Origin: PALSA-1006 sp041660815
GTDB taxonomy: Bacteria > Pseudomonadota > Gammaproteobacteria > Burkholderiales > Gallionellaceae
DNA length: 64,000 nucleotides
Direction: 5' to 3'
Assembly (NCBI GenBank): GCA_041660815.1
Contig: JBAZVN010000001.1
Span: 520,103-584,102, forward strand
The notes under the pieces were generated by a model. The model was not told the origin of the DNA and did not search any database. It worked only from the letters and a program-made list of their open reading frames with translations. Made by a program: the position numbers and the translations under genes. Position 1 is the first letter of the stretch. The number at the start of each line of letters is the position of its first letter. Below, in pieces: positions 35,580 to 44,439 of the stretch.

Positions 35580-36005
35580 ATGAAAGCAGCAGTACGAATT
35601 CAGCAGGAAGATTTCTCCCAGGATGAGGAAATTTCCGCACTTAAAGCTTGCTCGAAACGCATGGGCGGGATCGGCACTTTTCTGGGTTGCGCCCGTGATT
35701 TCTCGGAGGGGCGTGAGGTCGAGCAGATCAGCTTCGATGCGTATGGCAGCATGGCGCTGTCGGAAATGCAAAAATTACGCAGCGATGCAATCGGGAAATT
35801 TGCCCTGCTGGATGCGCGCATCGTGCATCGCATCGGTACGGTGAGCGGTGGCGACAATATTGTGTTCATCGCGGCGGGTGCGGAACATCGCGTTGCCGCA
35901 CTGGAAGCATGCCGTTGGATGATTGATGAACTGAAGCAGCGCGTGCCCATTTGGAAAAAAGAGATAACGCCACAGGGCGATGCGTGGGTGGTGCCCCATC
36001 CATGA
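35580..36005 (+). CDS. moaE: Molybdopterin synthase catalytic subunit MoaE
   Basis: A 141-residue subunit that inserts the dithiolene sulfurs into precursor Z. Key features are GGIGTFLGCARDF, the AEHR segment and the conserved lysines in KQRVPIWKKE. The ATG at 35580 follows directly after the moaD stop. Its stop overlaps the mobB start (ATGA). Confidence 0.94.
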   Translation: MKAAVRIQQEDFSQDEEISALKACSKRMGGIGTFLGCARDFSEGREVEQISFDAYGSMALSEMQKLRSDAIGKFALLDARIVHRIGTVSGGDNIVFIAAGAEHRVAALEACRWMIDELKQRVPIWKKEITPQGDAWVVPHP

Positions 36006-36490
36006 ATCCCAAAGTGATTAGTATTGTTGGACATTCCGGCTGTGGGAAAACCACGCTGGTGGAAAAACTTATTCGCGATTTAACCGCGCGGGGCGTGCGC
36101 GTCGCCACGATTAAGCATGCGCATCATAAGGTGGAACTGGATACGCCGGGTAAGGACAGCTATCGTTACAAAGAAGCCGGTGCGGTGATGAGTATGTTGC
36201 TAACCCGCGATGCGCTGCAATTGGTGGCGGATGCGAAGGAAGAGCGGGAACCTGAGCAGTTGGCGGCACGCTTTCTGGGCGAAGCAGACCTGGTGTTGGC
36301 GGAGGGTTTTTCGTTGTGCGCCACACCCAAGATCGAAGTGCTGCGCCGCGCGTGCGACCAGTTGCCGCGTTGCACGGTTGAAAGCGGCTTGATTGCCATA
36401 GTCACCGACATGGAGGAGGTCTACCCGCAACTGCCGCACTTCGGGCTGGAAGATATAAGTCAAATTGCCCAATTTATTCTCGATAAATGA
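36002..36490 (+). CDS. mobB: Molybdopterin-guanine dinucleotide biosynthesis protein MobB
   Basis: A 162-residue P-loop GTPase-like protein with Walker A GHSGCGKTT near residue 9. MobB assists MobA in forming the guanine dinucleotide cofactor and is often dispensable. The segment ATIKHAHHKVELDTPGKDS is typical. The ATG at 36002 overlaps the moaE stop, and its own end overlaps mobA. Confidence 0.92.
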   Translation: MNPKVISIVGHSGCGKTTLVEKLIRDLTARGVRVATIKHAHHKVELDTPGKDSYRYKEAGAVMSMLLTRDALQLVADAKEEREPEQLAARFLGEADLVLAEGFSLCATPKIEVLRRACDQLPRCTVESGLIAIVTDMEEVYPQLPHFGLEDISQIAQFILDK

Positions 36491-37086
36491 TAGCCGACTG
36501 CACCGCGCTGATTCTTGCCGGCGGTGAGTCGCGCCGCATGGGGCGAGACAAGGCAAACCTGGTACTCGATGGACAAACCCTCCTGCAAAGTGTGGCCGCC
36601 AAAATGTCACCGTTGTTTGCCGAAGTCATCGTCAGCGTAAGACAACCACGCCCGGAAATAGCCCTGGCACAAGTTTGCGATGATGCGGCGTATGTAGGTC
36701 CTCTGGCCGGTTTGGCAGCCGGATTGGAACGCATGCATACACCCTGGCTGTTTGCGGTGGCATGCGATATGCCTTTTATCTCTCCCGGTTTGGTTGAATA
36801 CTTGGCGGGACAGCGTACAGATTTTCAGGCGGTCGTGCCGATGGTGCGCGGCTATCCGCAACCCCTGGCTGCGTTTTACGCGGCCAGTACTTTATTGGCG
36901 GTGCGCGACACTCTGAATGGTAGAGGTAAGCACAGCCTGCGTGCCCTGCTCGAAGGTTTGCGGGTGCGCTATATAAATGAAAGTGAAATGCTGGAGGTTG
37001 ATCCCGGTCTGGCAAGTTTTTTTGATCTGGATACTCCGCAGGAGTACGCGCAGGCGACGAGCCGCGTCCTGCCAAGAAATATATAG
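36487..37086 (+). CDS. mobA: Molybdenum cofactor guanylyltransferase MobA
   Basis: A 199-residue nucleotidyltransferase that attaches GMP to Moco. The N-terminal signature LILAGGESRRMGRDKA binds GTP. Further phrases are CDMPFISP and the C-terminal FFDLDTPQEY. It overlaps the mobB stop by 4 bases. Its presence implies DMSO-reductase-family (bis-MGD) molybdoenzymes in this organism. Confidence 0.93.
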   Translation: MIADCTALILAGGESRRMGRDKANLVLDGQTLLQSVAAKMSPLFAEVIVSVRQPRPEIALAQVCDDAAYVGPLAGLAAGLERMHTPWLFAVACDMPFISPGLVEYLAGQRTDFQAVVPMVRGYPQPLAAFYAASTLLAVRDTLNGRGKHSLRALLEGLRVRYINESEMLEVDPGLASFFDLDTPQEYAQATSRVLPRNI

Positions 37087-37102
37087 GGAGAAATTAAGCA
37101 AC

Positions 37103-38341
37103 ATGGAAAACTTGAAAATCAGCGGGGCGCAACGCGTCATTTTTGAATCAATAGTTACCCTGGATCACGAAACAATAAAACTGGAAAAATCCCTGGGGCG
37201 GGTGCTGGCGCAAGATATTCGGGCTAACCGCGATTTGCCGCCTTACGCTGTTTCCGCGATGGATGGTTTCGCCGTGCGCAGTGCCGATCTTACACTCGTC
37301 ACCGTGACGCTTAAAATCATCGAAGACATTAAAGCGGGCGATATTCCTTTGCAGGAAGTGCAGCCCGGGCAATGCGCGCGCATCATGACGGGAGCGCCAC
37401 TACCGGGCGGTGCGGATGCGGTGATTCGCGTCGAAGATACCCAGGAAATATCGTCCGATATGGTGCAAATCGGCAAGGCAGTCAAACCCGGCAACGATGT
37501 GCGTCCGCAAGGCGAGAACATGCAAGACGGGCAAGTGGTGCTGACAGCGGGAATGGAAATTACCCCCGGGGTGATCGGTGTGCTGGCGACGGTAAAAGCG
37601 GCACAACTGGTTGTGTATCGCCGTCCCCGCGTGGCGATACTCTCCACGGGTAACGAGCTAGAAGACATTAATGCGCCGCTTGATCCGAATAAAATTCCCG
37701 ACTCCAATAGTTATGCGCTGATGGCGCAAATTCAGGCGCTTGGCATCGAGCCGGTATTGCTTGGCATCGCACGCGACGACCCGCTGGAGCTTGAACAGTA
37801 TTTGCAGCGCGGGCTGGAATTCGATGTGCTGCTGGTTTCAGGCGGCACATCGGTGGGCGTGCATGACTACGTGCGCCCGACCATTGAAAAGCTCGGCGTG
37901 CAGATGAAATTCTGGCGCGTGGCGATGAAGCCGGGGCATCCGCTGGCGTTTGGTACAACCGGCAAAACGGCCGTGTTTGGTTTGCCCGGCAATCCGGTGT
38001 CCAGCATGGTCTGCGTTGAGGAATTTGTTTTGCCCGCTTTGCGCCGCATGATGGGTAATACACGTTTGTATCGGCGCACGGTAATAGCGCGTCTCGCGCA
38101 TGCGGTGAAATTTCGTCCGGGGCGCACTGAATTTATTCGCGTGCAATTGACGCAGGATGCGGCGGGTTATGTTGCCAGTTCCACCGGCACGCAAAGCAGC
38201 GGCGTTTTGTTATCCATGTCCATGGCGGACGGCTTGTTGGTCATCCCCAGTGACAGCAAGGGATTGGCGGCGGACGAACCGGTGACTGTGCAATTACTGG
38301 ATGGCACTGTGTTTCAGGGTGAAATAGGCTTCAGGGAGTGA
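37103..38341 (+). CDS. moeA: Molybdopterin molybdenumtransferase MoeA
   Basis: A 412-residue enzyme inserting molybdate into adenylated molybdopterin. Characteristic segments are DLPPYAVSAMDGFAV, MTGAPLPGGADAVIRVEDT, STGNEL and VSGGTSVGVHDYV, and GLPGNPVSSMV near residue 295. The ATG at 37103, just after mobA, is chosen over an upstream frame that overlaps mobA heavily. It ends the operon; a separate moaB or mogA adenylyltransferase is not in this cluster. Confidence 0.94.
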   Translation: MENLKISGAQRVIFESIVTLDHETIKLEKSLGRVLAQDIRANRDLPPYAVSAMDGFAVRSADLTLVTVTLKIIEDIKAGDIPLQEVQPGQCARIMTGAPLPGGADAVIRVEDTQEISSDMVQIGKAVKPGNDVRPQGENMQDGQVVLTAGMEITPGVIGVLATVKAAQLVVYRRPRVAILSTGNELEDINAPLDPNKIPDSNSYALMAQIQALGIEPVLLGIARDDPLELEQYLQRGLEFDVLLVSGGTSVGVHDYVRPTIEKLGVQMKFWRVAMKPGHPLAFGTTGKTAVFGLPGNPVSSMVCVEEFVLPALRRMMGNTRLYRRTVIARLAHAVKFRPGRTEFIRVQLTQDAAGYVASSTGTQSSGVLLSMSMADGLLVIPSDSKGLAADEPVTVQLLDGTVFQGEIGFRE

Positions 38342-38555
38342 TTTTCTGTAATATATTGATTATATTGAGTTATTTTAATATCCAATTGGCATTTGATTGG
38401 GTGACAGGCAGTCAGATGAGAAAAATGCAGTAAAAAGCTGAGGTCTCCGCCGCGCAAAATTACTATTGGCGTGCTTGAAACCCTTGCCAACACAGCCAAT
38501 ATCTATAACAATCCGCCCCGCAGTTTTTTTAATCTTATTTAAAAGGGAGTAGCAA

Positions 38556-38840
38556 ATGAATCGCAAAGAACTTATCGACGCACTGGCTAAAAAAACCGAC
38601 AACAGCAAGGCTGACGCAGATCGCAATATTGCGGCGCTTATCGAAATTATTACTGCAACCTTGAAGAAAGGTGACTCAGTATCACTGGTTGGTTTTGGTT
38701 CATTTGAAGTGCGCAAACGCGCGGCTCGCGTGGGTCGCAATCCCAAAACTGGTGAAGAGCTGAAAATCAAGGCATCCAAGCAGCCAGCATTTAAAGCAGG
38801 CGCGACACTGAAAGCCGCAGTAAACGGCACAAAGAAGTAA
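38556..38840 (+). CDS. hupB: HU-family DNA-binding protein
   Basis: A 94-residue nucleoid protein. The sequence has the classic HU layout: MNRKELIDALAKKTDNSKAD, the GFGSFEV strand and the DNA-grasping arm with RVGRNPKTGEE, ending in a basic tail. It bends and compacts DNA. AAAGGGAG precedes the ATG. It is monocistronic, with a hairpin after the stop. Confidence 0.93.
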   Translation: MNRKELIDALAKKTDNSKADADRNIAALIEIITATLKKGDSVSLVGFGSFEVRKRAARVGRNPKTGEELKIKASKQPAFKAGATLKAAVNGTKK

Positions 38841-38846
38841 TTTGCA

Positions 38847-38879
38847 CAACGCAGCCGCTGGAATAAAGCGGCTGCGTTG
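38847..38879 (+). terminator. Hairpin after the HU gene
   Basis: CAACGCAGCCGCT at 38847-38859 pairs with AGCGGCTGCGTTG at 38867-38879 around GGAATAA, six bases after the HU stop. The 13-bp GC-rich stem is strong; only a weak T-containing tail follows. Likely terminator. Confidence 0.65.
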
Positions 38880-38925
38880 CGCTATTCGTATTACTATGCA
38901 CACCTTATTACCCGGGGAGAGCAGC

Positions 38926-38997
38926 ATGGCAAAAGGTCAGCAACGCAAAAATAAAGAAGTTAAGAAGCCGAAAAAGAAACCCACACCTGCTATTTAA
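38926..38997 (+). CDS. 23-residue basic protein
   Basis: A very short frame with a good ribosome binding site (GGGGAGAGC before the ATG). The product starts MAKGQQRKNKEVKK and has 8 Lys in 23 residues. Similar tiny basic proteins that begin with MAKGQQR occur in several betaproteobacteria, as far as I recall. Function unknown; possibly nucleic-acid binding. It lies 47 bases after the HU terminator. Confidence 0.5.
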   Translation: MAKGQQRKNKEVKKPKKKPTPAI

Positions 38998-39020
38998 TTC
39001 AACCTGCGGTATAACACTAT

Positions 39021-39254
39021 ATGACCAACCGGATTACGGTGGCAGCATCAGAAGTGCGTGTTAACGACCACATCTACAACGGAACCGGAACTAACGCTCA
39101 CCCCACCTTTGCGTGGGAAACCGTCACCGAAGTACGTCCGGTGGAGGGTTTGATGATGTTGATTACCGGTAATTCAAAAGGTCTTCACGGAGAATTTTGG
39201 CTCGAACCCGAGGAACAAATCGTGGTGATGCGCTATCCTGAAACACATGCATGA
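39021..39254 (+). CDS. Small hypothetical protein
   Basis: A 77-residue beta-rich protein I do not recognise (VNDHIYNGTGTN, ETVTEVRPVEGLMML). No motif or membrane segment. It overlaps the following gene by 8 bases, so the two are probably co-translated. Confidence 0.5.
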   Translation: MTNRITVAASEVRVNDHIYNGTGTNAHPTFAWETVTEVRPVEGLMMLITGNSKGLHGEFWLEPEEQIVVMRYPETHA

Positions 39255-39501
39255 AATCCTACAGTATTTAAAAACAAGCGGCGAAAAACTCGATACCGAA
39301 ATCGCCGAAGCCATGGGCATCCCGCTGGCAAAAACACGTTTGTATCTGGCCGAATTGACGGCCAAGCGCGAAGTGATGTTCTGCCATGCAATCCGTTTTG
39401 TGGATGGCAAGAAAATTGAAGGCGAAAGCTACCGGCTGGCAGGCTTTATCCCCAAAGCCAAACCGGGGGCGAAGTCAAAAGTACAGTTAAAGCTTTCGTA
39501 G
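39247..39501 (+). CDS. Small winged-helix-like protein
   Basis: An 84-residue protein whose first half (MHEILQYLKTSGEKLDTEIA, GIPLAKTRLYLAEL) looks like a winged helix-turn-helix, and whose C-terminus is basic. It may be a small DNA-binding regulator. It is coupled to the preceding gene by an 8-base overlap and is convergent with dbpA. Confidence 0.55.
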   Translation: MHEILQYLKTSGEKLDTEIAEAMGIPLAKTRLYLAELTAKREVMFCHAIRFVDGKKIEGESYRLAGFIPKAKPGAKSKVQLKLS

Positions 39502-39512
39502 TTCGCTGCTGT

Positions 39513-40940
39513 TCACGCATCCAGCGCTCTGACTTTCACCACTTTTCCTTTTACTTTGCCCGCCGATAATTTTTTAACGGCTTCGCGGGCGATATTGCGC
39601 GCCACGGCAACATAGGTGGACATATCGGTGACGGTAATTTTCCCGACTTGTTCGCGGGTAAATCCGGCTTCACCGGTAAGAGCTCCCAGCACATCGCCGG
39701 GACGAATTTTTTCTTTGCGGCCACCCAATATTTGTAGCGTCACCATCGGCGCTACCAGGGGTGTTTCCTCCGCGTCTTCCAAAGTATCCAAGTCATGCCA
39801 TTCGGGTTCGATGCGCATCATTTCGACGATGCGCACGATGCGGTTGCGCTCGGCCGGACTGCACAGACTTAATGCCCAGCCGTTTTGATCGGCACGACCG
39901 GTGCGTCCGATACGGTGAATATGAATCTCCGCATCAGGCGTCATATCAACATTGATGACCGCTTCAAGTTGCGCAATATCCAGACCGCGCGCCGCCACAT
40001 CGGTCGCAACCAGCACCGAGCAGCTACGGTTGGCGAATTGAATTAAAACCTGATCGCGTTCGCGCTGCTCCATATCGCCGTTCAGGGTAAGCGCTTTGAT
40101 CCCTTGGGCGTGCAACACTTCCAGCAGGGCGCGGCATTGTTGCTTGGTGTTGCAAAAAGCCAGGGTGCTGACCGGGCGGTAGTGATTGAGTAAGCGGGCA
40201 ACGGCGAGTAGCCGATTTTCGTTTTCAACTTTATAAAAGCGCTGGCGTATTTTGCTTTCCTCATGCTGCTCCGGTAATTTTATTTGCTGCGGGTCGCGCA
40301 TAAATTGCCGCGCAATTCGCCCTATGCCTTCCGGATAGGTCGCCGAAAATAAAAGAGTTTGCCGTTGCTCCGGGCATTGCTGCACAACCCAGGCGATGTC
40401 CTCGTAGAAGCCCATATCCAGCATGCGATCCGCTTCGTCCAGCACCAGGGTGTTCAGCGCATCCAACTGTAAACTGCCGCGTTGCAAGTGATCCATGATG
40501 CGCCCCGGAGTGCCGACCACGATGTGCGCGCCGTGCTCCAGACTGTCACGCTGCGGGCGCATAGTTGATCCGCCGCATAAGGTTAGGATTTTGATGTTGT
40601 CCGTAAAACGTGCCAAACGGCGAATTTCCTGAGTCACTTGATCGGCCAGTTCACGCGTTGGACACAGCACCATCGCCTGCACCGCAAAGCGACGCGGATT
40701 TAATTGGGTGAGTAGCGGCAAGGCAAACGCCGCCGTTTTGCCGCTACCCGTTTTGGCCTGTGCAATGATGTCATGTCCGGCCAATGAAACGGGCAGGCTG
40801 GCCGCCTGAATCGGCGTCATCGTGAAATATTCGAGTTGCTGCAAATTTGCCAGTAGCGCGGGTGCCAACGGAAGTTCGTTAAAAGAATGCCCACTGCTGT
40901 TGGCAGCGGACGAAGCGGAAGGGGAGGTAATTTTTGTCAT
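39513..40940 (-). CDS. dbpA: ATP-dependent RNA helicase DbpA
   Basis: A 475-residue DEAD-box helicase. The motifs are AKTGSGKTAAFALP (I), PTRELADQV (Ia), VLDEADRMLDMG (II, DEAD), FSATYP (III) and HRIGRTGRA (VI). The C-terminal 75 residues (LGGRKEKIRPGDVLGALTGE) are the DbpA RNA-binding domain that targets 23S rRNA helix 92 during 50S assembly. The ATG at 40940 is preferred over a TTG two codons upstream. It is cytoplasmic and monocistronic. Confidence 0.93.
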   Translation of the reverse strand: MTKITSPSASSAANSSGHSFNELPLAPALLANLQQLEYFTMTPIQAASLPVSLAGHDIIAQAKTGSGKTAAFALPLLTQLNPRRFAVQAMVLCPTRELADQVTQEIRRLARFTDNIKILTLCGGSTMRPQRDSLEHGAHIVVGTPGRIMDHLQRGSLQLDALNTLVLDEADRMLDMGFYEDIAWVVQQCPEQRQTLLFSATYPEGIGRIARQFMRDPQQIKLPEQHEESKIRQRFYKVENENRLLAVARLLNHYRPVSTLAFCNTKQQCRALLEVLHAQGIKALTLNGDMEQRERDQVLIQFANRSCSVLVATDVAARGLDIAQLEAVINVDMTPDAEIHIHRIGRTGRADQNGWALSLCSPAERNRIVRIVEMMRIEPEWHDLDTLEDAEETPLVAPMVTLQILGGRKEKIRPGDVLGALTGEAGFTREQVGKITVTDMSTYVAVARNIAREAVKKLSAGKVKGKVVKVRALDA

Positions 40941-41109
40941 GCGCAATTATCCCAGCCCGCAGCGTTCTGTGTTTAAAAATGTTTTTTTGGGGGAAGCAAA
41001 GAGCGTCCAATCAGGAATGCAAGAGCGCCTAAATTGGAATCTAAGTACGGCAATCAAAATTAACTCATTGAATGCAGATCATTTTTAAATATAGTCTCCA
41101 TATTGCGGA

Positions 41110-44100
41110 TTAGGCTGGCTCAAAATCTGCGGCAATGCTGGCAGCGGAGGCAGTGCCCAGTCCGGTTTCAGCAAATTTTAGCGCGTCATCCAAGGCGTCT
41201 ATTAATTCAACGACCTTGATTGGCTTGGTGAGATACCTGAAAAATCCAGCCTCATGCCCCTTCTCGATATCGCGGGGCATGGCATTGGCACTGAGGGCGA
41301 CGACGGGAATATGCATCGTATTCGAATCAGCCTGCAGAATTTTCAGCGCTTCGAAACCGTTGATACCGGCCAGATTAATGTCCATCAGGATCACATCCGG
41401 GAGATGGGCGCGCGCAAGCGCTATACCGAGATTGCCATCGCGCGCGCTCAGCATAGTTAAATACGGGAGGGTCTCAATGATTTGCTCGACCAGCATCAGG
41501 TTGGCCGGATTGTCCTCCACATAGAGCAGGGTGCGTAGCGCAGCATTGACCTGGGCTGGCGGCACAAGCTCTGCGGGCAAGGTATTCTCAACGACAAGCT
41601 CTTCGGGCAACGTATCTTTAACTGCAAGCTCCACGGTCAAGGTATTTTCAACGGCAAATTGCGGTGTAACCTCCCTGATCAGCTCGATCCAGAATTCGCT
41701 GCCCACCCCGATGGTGCTTTGCACGCCGATTGCACCTCCCATCAGTTCGACCAGTTGCTTGGTGACCACCAGACCGATGCCTGTCCCTTCCTCGGCACCA
41801 TGCTCCTGCCCGAGACGATTGAACGGCTGGAATAACTGCTCCAGCTTCTCCGGAGATAAACCCGCACCGCTGTCTTTGACGCTGATGCGTATGCGTTCCG
41901 GTGTGCTCTCGGTGCACCTCACCACGACCGTTCCCCGCTCGCGGTTATATTTGATCGCATTGGACAGCAAGTTGATGATAATTTGTTTCAAGCGTGTCTG
42001 ATCGGCACGGACAAAGTAAGGGGTGTCGAACTGGGGAAAGGTCAATTTGATGCCACGCTGTTGCGCCTGCGGCTCAATCATGGCCTGGCATTCGAGGATG
42101 ATATCGATCAGCGATACCGGTTCCCGCGACAGCGACAGCTTGCCCGACTCAATCAACGCGAGATCGAGAATTTCGTTAATCAGTTCCAGCAAATACCATC
42201 CCGCTTTGATAATCTGCTGCAGCCTTACCAGCTGGGCGGACGTTGGCGGCGGTGAACCGGTCTCCAGCAACTGGGCGAAGCCGAGCATGGCATTGAGCGG
42301 CGTGCGCAGCTCATGGCTCATGCTGGAAAGGAAATCCGATTTGGCCAAATTGGCTTTTTCCGCCACAGACTTAGCGCTTTCCAACTCCTGATCCAGACGT
42401 TTGCGTTCGGTGATATCACGCGCAGCGGCGAACACCCCCTGCAGCGTCCTGTCCCGGTCGTAGAAGGTGGCCGCATTGTAAGACACCACCGTTTCCTTGC
42501 CGCCCCTGGCGCGCGCGGTAAGTTCATAGTTGGTGACCTTCTTTTCGCTCAGCACCTGTTTGATGGCCGCCTCGGCCCGCTCCGGATCGGTGAAGTAACT
42601 CTTGAATGGCGCACCGATCAGCTCGTCACGCGTGCAACCGGTAAGCGCCTCCATCTGCTTGTTGACATCGCTAATGATGCCGGACGGATCGGTAGTCATG
42701 ATCGCGTCGATGTTGGACTCGATCAGCGAGCGCGTGTAAAACTGCTGGTCACGCAAACGCTGATCGAGCTTCTTCTGCTCCGCCTCGATTTGCTTGCGTG
42801 CTGTGTTGTCGGTGCCGATCAACAGATAGCCGATGATGGCCTCCTGCGCATCGCGCAACGCCGTGACCGACACAACCGCCGGAAAACGGCTGCCGTCCTT
42901 GCGAATATAAGTCAGCTCGTAAATATCCTCGATACCGCGAGAAGCCTTGAACACCAATGCCTCGAAGCCCGGCGTAATCAGTGTGCCGAGTTCACTGCTC
43001 AATGCCTTGGCGCGCGCGATCACTTCCAGCGGATCAGAAATCTCGGCCGGGGTGATCTTGTTCATCACATCGGCGGCGGTGTAACCCAGCATGCGTTCAG
43101 CACCAACGTTGAAAATCTGAATCACACCCTTCGCATCCGTGGCAATACTGGAGAAATTGGCACTGTCGAAAATTGCTTTCTGCAAAGCGCCTGCTTTAAG
43201 CAGCGCCTCTTCCGCCTGCTTGCGCGCGGTGTTATCGGTTCCGATCAGCAGGTAACCGATGATGGTATTTTCATCATCGCGCAACGCGGTGACCGACACG
43301 ACCGCCGGGAAGCGACTGCCGTCCTTGCGGATATAGGTCAGCTCGTAAATATCCTCGATACCGCGCGAAGCCTTGAACACCAAGGCTTCAAAACCCGGCG
43401 TAATCTGAGTATCGAGCTCGACGCTTAGCGCTTGCGCACGCTCGACCACTTCCTGCGGATCGGAAATATCGGCCGGAGTGATCTTGTTCATCACATCGGC
43501 AGCCGCGTAACCCAGCATGCGTTCCGCACCTACATTAAAAATCTGAATCACGCCTTTGGCATCCGTGGCGATACTGGAAAAGTTGGCACTGTCGAAAATT
43601 GCTTTCTGCAAAGCGCCAGCCTTGAGCAGCGCCTCTTCCGCCTGCTTGCGCGCGGTGTTGTCGGTGCCGATCAGCAGATAGCCGATGATGGCGTTTTCAT
43701 CATCGCGCAACGCGGTGACCGACACGACCGCCGGAAAGCGGCTACCGTCTTTGCGAATATAAGTAAGCTCGTAAATATCTTCAATGCCGCGCGAAGCCTT
43801 GAACACCAGGGCTTCAAAGCCCGGCGTAATCGGCGTATCCAATTCCTGACTTAGTGCTTCTGCACGCTCGATCACTTCCTGCGGATCTGAAATGTCAGCC
43901 GGGGTGATCTTGTTCATCACATCGGCAGCCGCGTAACCCAACATGCGTTCCGCACCGATATTAAAAATTTGAATCACACCCTTCTCGTCGGTTGCGATAC
44001 TTGAAAAGTTGGCACTATTTAGAATCGCGTTCTGCAAAGCACCGGTTTTAAGCAATGCCTTCTGGCGTTTGAACTCGGTGATACCCTCCGTTAAGCCAGC

Positions 44101-44142
44101 GGCAGAATTGAAAGTGGAGGGATCGTTGATTTCTTCTGACAT
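41110..44142 (-). CDS. Hybrid histidine kinase with three repeated PAS domains
   Basis: A 1010-residue soluble kinase. Residues 30-171, 172-313 and 314-455 are three nearly identical PAS-PAC units of 142 residues (426 bases each). A fourth, different PAS domain lies at about 470-590. Next come HisKA (SSMSHELRTPLN), HATPase (NLLSNAIKYN, DSGAGLSPEKL, GTGIGLVVTKQL) and, after a repetitive linker, a receiver domain with ILMDINLAG carrying the phospho-acceptor Asp. The response-regulator partner is not adjacent. AAAGG precedes the ATG. No membrane segment is visible, so it probably senses a cytoplasmic signal. Confidence 0.92.
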   Translation of the reverse strand: MSEEINDPSTFNSAAGLTEGITEFKRQKALLKTGALQNAILNSANFSSIATDEKGVIQIFNIGAERMLGYAAADVMNKITPADISDPQEVIERAEALSQELDTPITPGFEALVFKASRGIEDIYELTYIRKDGSRFPAVVSVTALRDDENAIIGYLLIGTDNTARKQAEEALLKAGALQKAIFDSANFSSIATDAKGVIQIFNVGAERMLGYAAADVMNKITPADISDPQEVVERAQALSVELDTQITPGFEALVFKASRGIEDIYELTYIRKDGSRFPAVVSVTALRDDENTIIGYLLIGTDNTARKQAEEALLKAGALQKAIFDSANFSSIATDAKGVIQIFNVGAERMLGYTAADVMNKITPAEISDPLEVIARAKALSSELGTLITPGFEALVFKASRGIEDIYELTYIRKDGSRFPAVVSVTALRDAQEAIIGYLLIGTDNTARKQIEAEQKKLDQRLRDQQFYTRSLIESNIDAIMTTDPSGIISDVNKQMEALTGCTRDELIGAPFKSYFTDPERAEAAIKQVLSEKKVTNYELTARARGGKETVVSYNAATFYDRDRTLQGVFAAARDITERKRLDQELESAKSVAEKANLAKSDFLSSMSHELRTPLNAMLGFAQLLETGSPPPTSAQLVRLQQIIKAGWYLLELINEILDLALIESGKLSLSREPVSLIDIILECQAMIEPQAQQRGIKLTFPQFDTPYFVRADQTRLKQIIINLLSNAIKYNRERGTVVVRCTESTPERIRISVKDSGAGLSPEKLEQLFQPFNRLGQEHGAEEGTGIGLVVTKQLVELMGGAIGVQSTIGVGSEFWIELIREVTPQFAVENTLTVELAVKDTLPEELVVENTLPAELVPPAQVNAALRTLLYVEDNPANLMLVEQIIETLPYLTMLSARDGNLGIALARAHLPDVILMDINLAGINGFEALKILQADSNTMHIPVVALSANAMPRDIEKGHEAGFFRYLTKPIKVVELIDALDDALKFAETGLGTASAASIAADFEPA
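41571..41660. repeat. 30-base tandem repeat in a kinase linker
   Basis: Three imperfect 30-base units starting at 41571, 41601 and 41631 encode the alternating linker VENTL/VKDTL/VENTLPAELV between the kinase core and the receiver domain. The number of units could vary among strains. Confidence 0.65.
42778..44055. repeat. Three 426-base repeats encoding PAS units
   Basis: Units at about 44055-43630, 43629-43204 and 43203-42778 are near-identical; shared stretches repeat exactly 426 bases apart. This points to recent duplication or gene conversion within the kinase gene and is a potential recombination site. Confidence 0.8.
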
Positions 44143-44439
44143 GACTACCTTTATGCGAATCGTAAAATGGCCTGAAGACGTGGCACGCCCCTTACCAACA
44201 CCGAATATATAAACAACGATGGGTTATACGCCAATCCGGCCACAAACATATTGTTAGTTTTAACCGGGCAAGATGGAATCTTTTCTGGATTTTCTATATT
44301 CAAAAATCAGCTAAGCAATCAAAAAGTAATTGGTTCACAAGTACAAAGCAAATTTCTAAGATGCTTTCCGTCGCGCTACTAACGCTGCAAAGATATCCCA
44401 TCAATCACCCAAAAATATTTAATAAAAAGGAGTAATACA

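Noticed and set aside
42313..43428. 371-codon plus-strand frame across the hybrid kinase
   Set aside because: It mirrors the repeated PAS units in an antisense frame; the minus-strand kinase explains the sequence fully.
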